Source: Tiliqua scincoides (lineage: Eukaryota > Chordata > Lepidosauria > Squamata > Scincidae). From it: a stretch of 64,000 bases of DNA. The translations under genes were made by a program, and so were the position numbers. Position 1 is the stretch's first letter. Each line of letters begins with the position of its first letter. Location of the stretch: the NCBI RefSeq assembly GCF_035046505.1, contig NC_089821.1, positions 31,730,348 to 31,794,347 of the forward strand. The letters are read 5' to 3'. Shown here in pieces: positions 8,605 through 18,662 of the stretch. A model generated the notes under the pieces. The model was not told where the DNA came from. It was given only the letters and a program-made list of their open reading frames with translations, and did no database searches.

Positions 8605-10748
8605 GAACATAAGAACATAAGAACAGCCCCACTGGATCAGGCCATAGGCCCATCTAGTCCAGCTTCCTGTATCTCACAGCGGCCCACCAAATGCCCCAGG
8701 GAGCACACCAGATAACAAGAGACCTCATCCTGGTGCTCTCCCCTACATCTGGCATTCTGACTTAACCCATTCCTAAAATCAGGAGGTTGCGCATACACAT
8801 CATGGCTTGTACCCCATAATGGATTTTTCCTCCAGAAACTCGTCCAATCCCCTTTTAAAGGCGTCTAGGCTAGACGCCAGCACCACATCCTGTGGCAAGG
8901 AGTTCCACAGACCGACCACGCGCTGAGTAAAGAAATATTTTCTTTTGTTTGTCCTCTCTCCCAACGCTCAATTTTAGTGGATGTCCCCTGGTTCTGGTAT
9001 TATGTGAGAGTGTAAAGAGCATCTCCCTATCCACTCTGTCCATCCCCTGCATAATTTTGTATGTCTCAATCATGTCCCCCCTCAAGCGTCTCTTCTCTAG
9101 GCTGAAGAGGCCCAAACGCCGTAGCCTTTCCTCATAAGGAAGGTGCCCCAGCCCCGTAATCATCTTAGTCGCTCTCTTTTGCACCTTTTCCATTTCCACT
9201 ATGTCTTTTTTGAGATGCGGCGACCAGAACTGGACACAATACTACAGGTGTGGCCTTACCATAGATTTGTACAACGGCATTATAATACTAGCCGTTTTGT
9301 TCTCAATACCCTTCCTAATGATCCCAAGCATAGAATTGGCCTTCTTCACTGCCGCCGCACATTGGGTCGACACTTTCATCGACCTGTCCACCACCACCCC
9401 AAGATCTCTCTCCTGATCTGTCACAGACAGCTCAGAACCCATCAGCCTATATCTAAAGTTTTGATTTTTTGCCCCAATGTGCATGACTTTACACTTACTG
9501 ACATTGAAGCGCATCTGCCATTTTGCTGCCCATTCTGCCAGTCTGGAGAGATCCTTCTGGAGCTCCTCACAATCACTTCTGGTCTTTACCACTCGGAAAA
9601 GTTTGGTGTCGTCTGCAAACTTAGCCACTTCACTGCTCAACCCTGTCTCCAGGTCATTTATGAAGAGGTTGAAAAGCACCGGTCCCAGGACAGATCCTTG
9701 GGGCACACCGCTTTTCACCTCTCTCCATTGTGAAAATTGCCCATTGACACCCACTCTCTGCTTCCTGGCCTCCAACCAGTTCTCAATCCAGGAGAGGACC
9801 TGTCCTCTAATTCCCTGACTGTGGAGTTTTTTCAGTAGCCTTTGGTGAGGGACCGTGTCAAATGCCTTCTGAAAGTCCAGATATATAATGTCCACGGGTT
9901 CTCCCGCATCCACATGCCTGTTGACCTTTTCAAAGAATTCTATAAGGTTCGTGAGGCAAGACTTACCCTTACAGAAGCCATGCTGACTCTCCCTCAGCAA
10001 GGCCTGTTCGTCTATGTGTTTTGAGATCCTATCTTTGATGAGGCATTCCACCATCTTACCCGGTATAGATGTTAGGCTGACCGGCCTATAGTTTCCTGGG
10101 TCCCCCCTCTTTCCCTTTTTAAAAATAGGCGTGACATTTGCTATCCTCCAATCTTCTGGTACCGTGGCCGTTTTGAGGGACAAGTTGCATACCTTAGTCA
10201 AGAGATCTGCAACTTCATTCTTCAATTCCTTAATAACCCTTGGGTGTATGCCATCAGGGCCCGGTGACTTATTGATCTTTAATTTATCAATGAGGTCTGA
10301 AACATCTTCTCTTTTAACCTCTATCTGACTTAACTCCTCGGTCAGGAGGGGCCGTTCGGGCAGCGGTATCTGCCCGAGGTCTTCTGCCGTGAAGACAGAT
10401 GCAAAGAACTCATTTAATTTCTCTGCCATCTCTAAGTCTCCTTTTATCTCCCCTTTCCCTCCCTAACCATCCAGAGGGCCAACCGCTTCTCTGGCGGGTT
10501 TCCTGCTTCTAACATATTTGAAGAAGCTTTTATTATTCCCCTTAATGTTGCTGGCCATGCGTTCCTCATAGTCTCGCTTGGCCTCCCCTATCACCTTCTT
10601 ACATTTCTTTTGCCACAGTTTATGTTCCTTTTTATTCTCTTCATTAGGGCAAGACTTCCATTTACGGAAGGAAGCTTCCTTGCCCTTCACAGCCTCTCTA
10701 ACTTGGCTGGTTAGCCATGCGGGCACTCTCCTGGATTTAGTGGAACCC
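8596..10748 (-). mobile_element. CR1 LINE, young, 5'-truncated, inside the second LINE
   Basis: A minus-strand CR1 whose 3' end (AGAACATAAGAACATAAG) lies at 8596 and whose truncated 5' end is at about 10748 (KGSTKSRRVPAWL). The host LINE reads CAGTTT on the left and TTTGAAAAGAC on the right, so any target duplication is at most about TTT. The reverse transcriptase region is open for 396 codons. It is the innermost and therefore the youngest of the three nested layers. Confidence 0.93.
9242..10429 (-). pseudogene. CR1 ORF2 reverse transcriptase, open
   Basis: A 395-residue frame with all RT blocks and an intact KFADDTK. It ends at a TAG (CTA on the plus strand at 9242-9244) in exactly the same codon as the stop in the copy at 3015-3017. 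Upstream, the frame is cut from the linker (MASNIKGNNKSFFKYVRSR) by a GAG-to-TAG change near 10463. The C-terminal domain continues at 8870-9199, where GGGAGAGAGGACAAAC replaces the longer in-frame version seen at 3.3 and 16.2 kb. Confidence 0.9.
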
Positions 10749-10967
10749 TTTGAAAAGACACTTTGCCAACAGTCTGAGGCAAAGAGGCAAAGAAGGAAGG
10801 CCCATAGCCAGGGAGACAGACCAGGGACAGACTGCACTTGCTCCCGGTGTGGAAGGGATTGTCACTCCCGGATTGGCCTTTTCAGCCACACTAGATGCTG
10901 TGCCAGATCCACCATTCAGAGCACGATACCATAGTCTTTCGAGACTGAAGGTTGCCAATGCCAATGC
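10749..10967 (+). mobile_element. Second LINE, right segment with zinc-finger C-terminus and tail
   Basis: Continues the ORF interrupted at 8595: FEKTLCQQSEAKRQRRK, then C-S-R-C-G-R-D-C-H-S-R-I-G-L-F-S-H-T-R-C, a Cys-x2-Cys-x12-His-x3-Cys finger of the kind that closes several LINE proteins, then a stop. The 3' UTR ends CCATAGTCTTTCGAGACTGAAGG followed by a short CCAATG repeat. Its right target duplication is CACGAAAAAG (10968-10977). The tail hairpin AGTCT-TTCG-AGACT is shared with SINEs elsewhere in the window. Confidence 0.88.
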
Positions 10968-10977
10968 CACGAAAAAG

Positions 10978-13487
10978 AGACCAGAATTCTTGACATGCTA
11001 AATGACTGTGCCTTAGAACAGCTAGTCATGGAGCCCACCAGAGGACAGGTGACACTGGATTTAATATTGTGCGGTACTCAGGATTGGTTAGGATTGGTCA
11101 GAATTGGCTGTGTAAATGTTACTGAGCCATTAGGGAACAGTGACCACGCAACAATCCGTTTCAACATGCACGTCGGGGGAGGAATACCAGGCAAATCTGT
11201 CACAAAAGCTCTTGACTTCCGATCAGCTGATTTCCCTCAAATGAGGAGTCTGGTTAGAAGGACGTTGAAAGAGAAGGTAAAAAGAGTCCAGTCTCTCCAG
11301 AGGGCATGGATGCTGTTTAAAACAACAGTAATAGAGGCCCAGCAGAAGTGTATAAGGTAAAGGAGGAAGGGCTCCACTAAGTCCAGGAGGATGCCTGCAT
11401 GGCAAGCAACCCAAGTTAGAGAGGTCGTAAAGGGCAAGGAAGCTTCCTTCCGTAAATGGAAGTCTTGCCCTAATAAGAAGAAAAAGGAACAAAAACTGTG
11501 GCAAAAGAAATGTAAGAAGGTGATATGGGAGGCCAAGAGACACTATGAGGAACACATGGCCAGCAACATTAAGGGGAATAATAAAAGCTTCTTCAGATAC
11601 ATTAGAAGCAGGAAACCCGCCAGAGAAGCAGTTGGCCCTCTGGATGGTGAGAGAGGGAAAGGGGAGATAAAAGGGGACTTAGAGATGGCAGAGAAATTAA
11701 ATGAGTTTTTGCATCTGTCTTCACGGCAGAAGACCTCGGGCAGATGACGCTGCCCGAACGGCCCCTCCTGACCAAGGAGTTAAGTCAGATAGAGGTTAAA
11801 AGAGAAGATGTTTCAGACCTCATTGATAAATTAAAGATCAATAAGTCACCGGGCCCTGATGGCATGCAACCAAGAGTTATTAAGGAACTGAAGAATAAGG
11901 TTGCTGATCTCTTGACTAGAAAATGCAACTTGTCTCTTAAAATGACCATGGTGCCAGAGGATTGGCGGATAGCAAATGTCACACCGATCTTTAAAAAGGA
12001 AAAGAGGGGGAACCCGGGAAACTATAGGCCGGTCAGCCTAACATCTATACCGGGTAAGATGGTGGAATGCCTCATCAAAGATAGAATCTCAAAACACATA
12101 GACAAACAGGCCTTGCTGAGCGAGAATCAGCATGGCTTCTGTAAGGGTAAGTCTTGCCTCACGAACCTTACAGAATTTTTTGAAAAGGTCAACAGGCATG
12201 TGGATGCGGGAGAACCCACAGCCATTATATATCTAGACTTTCAGAAGGCATTCGACACGGTCCCTCACCAAAGGCTACTGAAAAAACTCCATAGTCAGGG
12301 AGTCAGAGGGCAGGTCCTCTCATGGACTGAGAACTGGTTGAAGATCAGGAAACAGAGAGTGGGTGTTAATGGGCAATTTTCACAATGGAGAGAGGTGAAA
12401 AGCAGTATGCCGCAAGGATCTGTCCTGGGACCAGTGCTTTACAACCATGAATGACCTGGAAAAAGGGCTGAGTAGCAAGGTGGCTAAGTTTGCAGACAAC
12501 ACCAAACTTTTCCGAGTGGTGAAGACCAGAAGTGATTGTCAGGAGCTCCAGAAGGATCTCTCCAAACCGGCAGAATCAGCAGCAAAATGGCAGATGCAAT
12601 TCAATGTAAGTAAGTGTAAAATCATGCACATCGGGGGGGGGGGGAATCAAAACTTCACATATAGGCTAATGGGTTGTGAGCTGCCTGTGACAGATCAAGA
12701 GAGAGATCTTGGGGTGGTGGTGGACAGCTCGATTGAAGTATTGACCCAATGTGCGGCAGTAAAGAAGGACAATCCTATGCTTGGGATCATTAGAAAAGGT
12801 AATGAAAGCAAACCAGCTAATATTATAAAATAAATGGTAAGGCCACACCTGGAGTATTGCGTCTAGTTCTGGATGCCACATCTCAAAAAGGACATAGTGG
12901 AAATGGAAAAGGCGCAAAAGAGAGTGACTAAGATGATTACTGGGCTGGGGCACCTTCCTTATGAGGAAAGGCTACAACGTTTGGGCCTCTTCAGCCTAGA
13001 AAAGAGACGCCTGAGGGGGGACATGATTGAGACATACAAAATTATGCACGGGAAGGATAAAGTGGATAGAGAGATGCTCTTTACACTCTCACATAACACC
13101 AGAACCAGGGGACATCCACTAAAATTGAGCGTTGGGAGAGAGGACAAACAAAAGAAAATATTTCTTTACTCAGTGTGTGGTTGGTCTGTGGAACTCCTTG
13201 CCACAGGATGTGGTAATGGCATCTGGCCTAGATGCCTTTATAAAGGGATTGCACAAATTTCTGGAGGAAAAATCCATTACGGGTTACAAGCCATGATGTG
13301 TATGTGCAACCTCCTGATTTTAGAAATGGCTATGTCAGAATGCCAGATTCAAGGGAGGGCACCAGGATGCAGGTCTCTTGTTATCTGGTGTGCTCCCTGG
13401 GGCATTTGGTGGGCTGCTGTGAGATACAGGAAGCTGGACTAAATGGGCCTATGGCCTGATCCAGCGGGGCTGTTCTTATGCTCTTAC
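10978..13487 (+). mobile_element. CR1 LINE, 3' part of the outer nested copy
   Basis: Resumes the plus-strand CR1 broken at 7798: the endonuclease end with SDHATIRF, linker, reverse transcriptase, C-terminal domain and 3' UTR, ending near 13487. It is the oldest layer of the nest and the most decayed. The catalytic box reads FADN instead of FADD at 12489-12500 (GAC to AAC), a stop cuts the linker after residue KCIR at about 11358, and the frame shifts several times (frames 10995-11360, 11391-11747, 11744-12454, 12447-12833, 12873-13442). It shares the GGGAGAGAGGACAAAC frame change with the 8.6-10.7 kb copy. Confidence 0.92.
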
Positions 13488-13669
13488 GCACCTATTCTAC
13501 AACCTTGTTATGTCAGGTTTCATGTGAAGATTTCATTGTTTCAAACCTCCCCCCATGTCAAAATCATGAAACAAAAACTGTATACCTAGCCTTAACTTTC
13601 ATATGAAAGTTTTTCAGCTGTGACAGTGGAGAGAGGGAACTTAAAAAAAGAAAGAAGCAAATGAGTTAT

Positions 13670-13810
13670 GAAATCTGAGTTAGCACAAGCAAGTGCTATG
13701 AAATCTGAGTTAGCACAAGCAAGTGAATCTGAATCTGAAATCTGAGTTAGCACAAGCAAGTGCTATGAAAACAAGCAAGTAAATGAAATCTGAGTTAGCA
13801 CAAGCAAGTG
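13670..13810 (+). repeat. Minisatellite, four copies of a 26-bp unit
   Basis: The unit begins GAAATCTGAGTTAGCACAAG and ends CAAGTG. Exact copies start at 13670, 13700, 13737 and 13785, separated by unequal spacers of 4, 11 and 22 bp that reuse pieces of the unit (CTATGAAA, ACAAGCAAGT). The unequal spacing and lack of stem structure fit slippage, not a CRISPR array. Confidence 0.92.
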
Positions 13811-13866
13811 AAAAGAATAATTATGTTAAAATATTTGAAACAGCATTCCATTGTTTTTGTCTAGAA

Positions 13867-14330
13867 CAGGGGTGTTCAAAGTTTTTGGCTGGAGGGCCAC
13901 ATCAACTTTCTGACACTGTGTCGGGGGCCGGAGGGGGGGGAGAATTAATTTACATTTAATATTTGAAAAATTTGCATAAGTTTACATAAATGAATATATT
14001 AAAGATGAACTTATATGAATGAATGAAGGTCTTGCAATAGCTCAAGGCCTATCAAAGGCCTTGCACAAAGCAAGGTTGACCTTTCCTTTGCTGCCTCTGC
14101 TGCATCACAGACATGAAACAGCAAGCAGTGGAGGGAGACCTCATCCCACAGCTCATGTGAGAGGTCAAACTGTCGCCCTCATGCTGAGAGCAGTTGCGTC
14201 GGGCCAGTGCGGGCTCCAGCAGATCTCCGGAGGGCCAGAGGCTCATTGGAAACTGGGGGCTTCCTGAGGGCTGCATTGAGAAGCCTTGAGGGCCGCATGT
14301 GGCCCCAGGGCCGGGGTTTGGGCACCCCTG
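13867..14330 (+). mobile_element. hAT MITE with perfect GTCTAGAA duplication
   Basis: Terminal inverted repeats CAGGGGTGTTCAAAG and GGGTTTGGGCACCCCTG. The flanking 8-bp duplication GTCTAGAA is perfect (13859-13866 and 14331-14338) and matches the hAT consensus NTCTAGAN. 464 bp, non-coding. Same family as 6194-6636 and the internally deleted 48606-48835. Confidence 0.93.
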
Positions 14331-14479
14331 GTCTAGAACATAGAAAACGTACTGTATTGATTTGAAGATTATAGGAGAACAAAACGAAAAACCCTGTACA
14401 CAATTACTAAATATTACTCCTTTAAGAGCATCACAGATACCCAAGTTACTTCTAGACTGTGCAGAAGGGTCACACAAAA

Positions 14480-14790
14480 ATATACAGGCGCGTGACGCTT
14501 AACAACCATTTGCTTAACAACGGACTGCATATATGACAGTGATCAAAGCACAATAAAGTTGCTCTTAATGAGGCAATCATATCTCCCATAGCCTGCAGCA
14601 GAGTGACTGCTCTTAATGCAAAGAGGAGGCAATCTATCTCCAGTAGCCTGAGCAGCCGGCTAGTTTCTGGCAGGGAGTGTCTGTTTACACCAGAAAGACA
14701 ATAGATTGGACTGAAAGTTCACTTAATGACCTAAGCGCATAACAACGGGGACTGGAGAACGTAACCCTGTCGTTAAGCTCTTACAAGACT
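14480..14790. mobile_element. Possible DNA-transposon remnant
   Basis: Starts near GACGCTTAACAACC and ends near CCCTGTCGTTAAGC, which are loosely inverted. The interior repeats a CTCTTAATG motif and a GAGGCAATC motif. No target duplication was found, so the assignment is weak. Confidence 0.3.
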
Positions 14791-15702
14791 GAAGGGTATC
14801 CAAGTCTTTGCTGCCACCAGCCTACTCAAAAGGACTCTGATGAAATAAAGCTGCAGACTGAAGTGTCAAACAATACCACAATTACTAACTACAATGTACC
14901 CAAAAGAAACAAGAGTCTTCCAATAAGAAAAGGAATCTTACATGACAAGATTTCCCAGAATTAACTTTAGAAGGTATCAAACGCACCCAACAGGTGTACA
15001 GTGCAGTCCGTATACTTATAGAAAATCACTCAAGGTGCAATCCATACACACTTACCGGGGAATAAGGCTCACTGAGTTCAGTGACCCTTACTTCGGAATA
15101 GACATAAACAGGATTGCACTGCAAGTGTTCTGTGTGCACACACAATATAGAAAAGTGGACATTACTCTCCCTGTCTAAGATTAAATGTGCACAGAATTTA
15201 GCAGTACAGCAACACTATATTTTACTCTCCAGGCAAATCTCCAGGCAAATTTTGAACAGGCATGGTCTGCAACACAAGTGATTTGGTTGTACATGTTTTG
15301 AGCTGGTTCGCGGCTGTATTTTGGCAAGCTCAGCAAGCACAGCTGTGGTGCCAAGAAAAGGGGAATCAATTTATTAAGGTCAGGTTATGTTGATGACATG
15401 ATATCAATTGTACTATATGCAGGATTTCTTAATTGGAAACGATATTTAAATTAGATATTGGAATGGAGCCCACTATAGGATTCTAAGAAAAAAATAGAGG
15501 CTAAAAATGTCTTTACATTTCTAGGGTTTTCCCAATAATCAGGATCTGGGGGGTATTTGGTATAATAAGTATTTGCTTCCTTCAGTTGTTCATTTTGGGT
15601 TTGTTAGCTATCTACATAAATTATTCAGTATTTAAGGACTTCTCTAAACTCTCACGGGTAGTTCTAGGAGTGTAAAAGAGAAAAGTAGAAAATAAAAAAA
15701 AA
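14791..15702. other. No gene seen, apart from one small MITE
   Basis: Unique AT-rich sequence. The only repeat recognised is the palindromic MITE at 15034-15121. Confidence 0.45.
15034..15121. mobile_element. 88-bp palindromic MITE, CAA duplication
   Basis: GGTGCAATCC to GGATTGCACTG, flanked by CAA on both sides (15031-15033, 15122-15124). A diverged member of the 90-bp family. Confidence 0.65.
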
Positions 15703-16560
15703 TCAAAACTTTAGATATAGGCTGATGGGTTCTGAGCTGTCTGTGACAGATCAGGAGAGAGATCTTGGGGTGGTGGTGGACAGGTCGATGAAAGTGTCGA
15801 CCCAATGTGCGGCGGCAGTGAAGAAGGCCAATTCTATGCTTGGGATCATTAGGAAGGGTATTGAGAACAAAACGGCTAATATTATAATGCCGTTGTACAA
15901 ATCTATGGTAAGGCCACACCTGGAGTATTGTGTCCAGTTCTGGTCGCCACATCTCAAAAAAGACATAGTGGAAATGGAAAAGGTGCAAAAGAGAGCGACT
16001 AAGATGATTACAGGGCTGGGGCACTTTCCTTATGAGGAAAGGCTATAGCGTTTGGGCCTCTTCAGCCTAGAAAAGAGATGCCTGAGGGGGGACATGATTG
16101 AGACATACAAAATTATGCAGGGGATGGACAGAGTGGATAGGGAGATGCTCTTTACACTCTCACATAACACCAGAACCAGGGGACATCCACTAAAATTGAG
16201 TGTTGGGTGGATTAGGACAGACAAAAGAAAATATTTCTTTACTCAGCGTGTGGTCGGTCTGTGGAACTCCTTGCCACAGGATGTGGTGCTGGCGTCTAGC
16301 CTAGACGCCTTTAAAAGGGGATTGGACAAGTTTCTGGAGGAAAAATCCATTACGGGGTACAAGCCATGATGTGTATGCACAACCTCCTGATTTTAGAAAT
16401 GGGTTATGTCAGAATGCCAGATGCAAGGGAGGGCACCAGGATGAGGTCGCTTGTTATCTGGTGTGCTCCCTGGGGCATTTGGTGGGCCGCTGTGAGATAC
16501 AGGAAGCTGGACTAGATGGGCCTATGGCCTGATCCAGTGGGGCTGTTCTTATGTTCTTAT
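15703..16560 (+). mobile_element. CR1 LINE 3' fragment
   Basis: 5'-truncated CR1 that starts in the RT C-terminal part (NFRYRLMGSELSVTDQERDL) and runs to the TTCTTATGTTCTTAT end. Unlike the copies at 3.0 and 9.2 kb it has GAG (Glu) in RPHLEYCVQFW. It keeps the in-frame VGWIRTDKRKYFFTQ. One stop interrupts the frame near 16047 (GGCTATAGCG), so the frames 15725-16048 and 16052-16369 are parts of one protein. Confidence 0.93.
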
Positions 16561-17925
16561 AAGTAAAGGAAGATATTGTGTGAACTATACCAGTGAGATG
16601 CGAACCACACTCAATAAGCATGCGTTTTTTAATCCCAAAAAAACCACCTTGAAAAGTGACCTTTACCAGCCTTGCATTTGGAGAGAAAAAAAAGTTTGCC
16701 GTTTCTATGCTTTGGCCAGTTTTGATCCAAGAGTTCTATTTTAGACCAGAATATATGGAGAGAAAGTTGCTAAGTAATTATTACAACTAATTATTGCAAA
16801 CTACTTTGCCCTACAGTAATAATGCAGAGCCAAGAACACATATAGCAGGGCAAACATGTATCCACAAACAGCTGCTATCTCCATTTCCAAATAAAATTTT
16901 ATAGGCATTGGAAGAACACCTAGAACCATTTTTTGGAAGCTTCCAATATTAAACAGATCTTTACTTCAAGGTAATCTTGTGGATCTAACCACAAGAAAAA
17001 TTATATGATGGCGACATTCAATTATAAAACTTAACTATATTACATGACTCTATGAATATTATGTCTGATACAACTCTCTTTCTATCTAGGCCAAGAGGAA
17101 CTATGCTTGCCATGGAAACTTCCACTAAAGGACTGAAGTTCTTTAAATTTTTTTAATTTGATCCTGCCGCTGTCCTTGTCCCACACTTCCCCCCTGCCCC
17201 GTCTGTCATCACTTCATCATCAAGAAGGTATTCAATACCAAATATAGCTGCACAAAGCAAATGTGTTTTATATGTTTTACACGGATACTTGGGTGGGGTG
17301 CCAGTAAAAATCACATTGCATAATTCATACCTACATTAAAGATGCAAATGCAAGCAGGGTGCCAGGCTTTGATTAAGAGACTTATGCCTGCTACAACAAA
17401 CTGTCTTCGTGCATGAGCAATTTGGCAGCTCTATGGAATCATTATTTCATAATGTTCTAGCACATGTACAGATAGCATTCCTAGGAAATCATTCTGACAT
17501 AGCTATATATACAACCCTTTGTAAGTGTGCAGTTCACCTCTGCCACTATCATAACATTCCAGTCAATTATCTCCTACTGAAAGGTAAATCTATCTCCGTC
17601 AATTATAAGTATTAATTCATTGCATTAAGTAGCATCATACTCACCATTATCATTTTGTACCCAGGTATAGATATTTGCTAATCTTTAGCGGGGGGAAAAT
17701 AATAATTTGACAACATGGGAGTTCTCAGTTTTCTTACCAGCTCCATCAAACACTTTCCAAGTAATATCTAGTCTATCCAACAAACATATCAATTTAGAGT
17801 TGTGCAAATAATACCCTTAAGGTTTTGGTTTGAAAGTATTGCTATCTCACCTATACATCTCCGAGATAATGATAAATTAATGCTTTCTGCTATCTAGAGA
17901 TATTAATGATTCCTGCCTCCAATAA
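16561..17925. other. No gene seen
   Basis: AT-rich, with no recognisable repeat ends or coding signal. Confidence 0.45.
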
Positions 17926-17929
17926 ACAG

Positions 17930-18662
17930 ACCCAAGGTGGCAGCTGTGGCCAGGTGGGCCTTTGCTCAGCTTTGGGTGATTCCCCAGCTCTGACTATACC
18001 TGGGTCACTCAGATGTGGTCACAGTGACCCATGGCCTAGTGACATTTAGATTCGATTACTGTAACACACTCTACATGGGGCTGCCTCTGAAGACAGTTCA
18101 GAAACTGCAACTAGTGCAGAATACAGCCACCTGTGTGGTTGTTGGAGCTCATCAGTTCAACTCAGTCGGGCCGCTGCTTTGGAGGCCAGTTCATTTCCGG
18201 GCTAAATTCAAAGTGTTGATTTTGACTTTTAAAGCCCTATATGATTCAGGGCCAGGAAATCCGAGGGAGTGCCTTTGTCCATATAATCCCTATTCATCCT
18301 CTCAGGTCATCTGAAGGGGCCTTCTTGTCTGTGACACCACCAGTAAAGACGAGGGGGACAGCGGTTAAGAATAGGGCCTTCTCTGTGGTGGTGCCTCACT
18401 TACATTCCCTTGAAATTAAGAATGGCTCCCTCTCTGGAGACCGGGGCCTCATGACTTTCTTTATTCAGGAAAGCTTTTAATTGATACTGGCGGCTAGTGT
18501 TTTTAATGATATACATTTTAATAGTTGGGATCCTGGGTGTTTTTATTGTTCTAACATTTTAATATGTATGAATTGTATTTTTTATGTTTCTACATTGTTA
18601 GCTGCCTTGAGTTCCCCTTAGTGTGGGAGAAAGGTGGGATAAAAATAACAAACATTCAATAA
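17930..18662 (+). mobile_element. L2-type LINE 3' fragment
   Basis: Translates to [20 protein letters not shown] followed by [17 protein letters not shown] and [19 protein letters not shown], the typical C-terminal part of L2 reverse transcriptase proteins. The 3' UTR ends AGCTGCCTTGAGTTCCCC and AAAGGTGGGATAAAAATAAC. The coding part is spread over two frames (18015-18314 and 18241-18480), so it is decayed and older than the CR1 copies. Confidence 0.85.

Noticed and set aside
13670-13810. CRISPR-like repeat array
   Set aside because: Spacers are short, unequal and built from the repeat itself; no cas genes; the genome is vertebrate.
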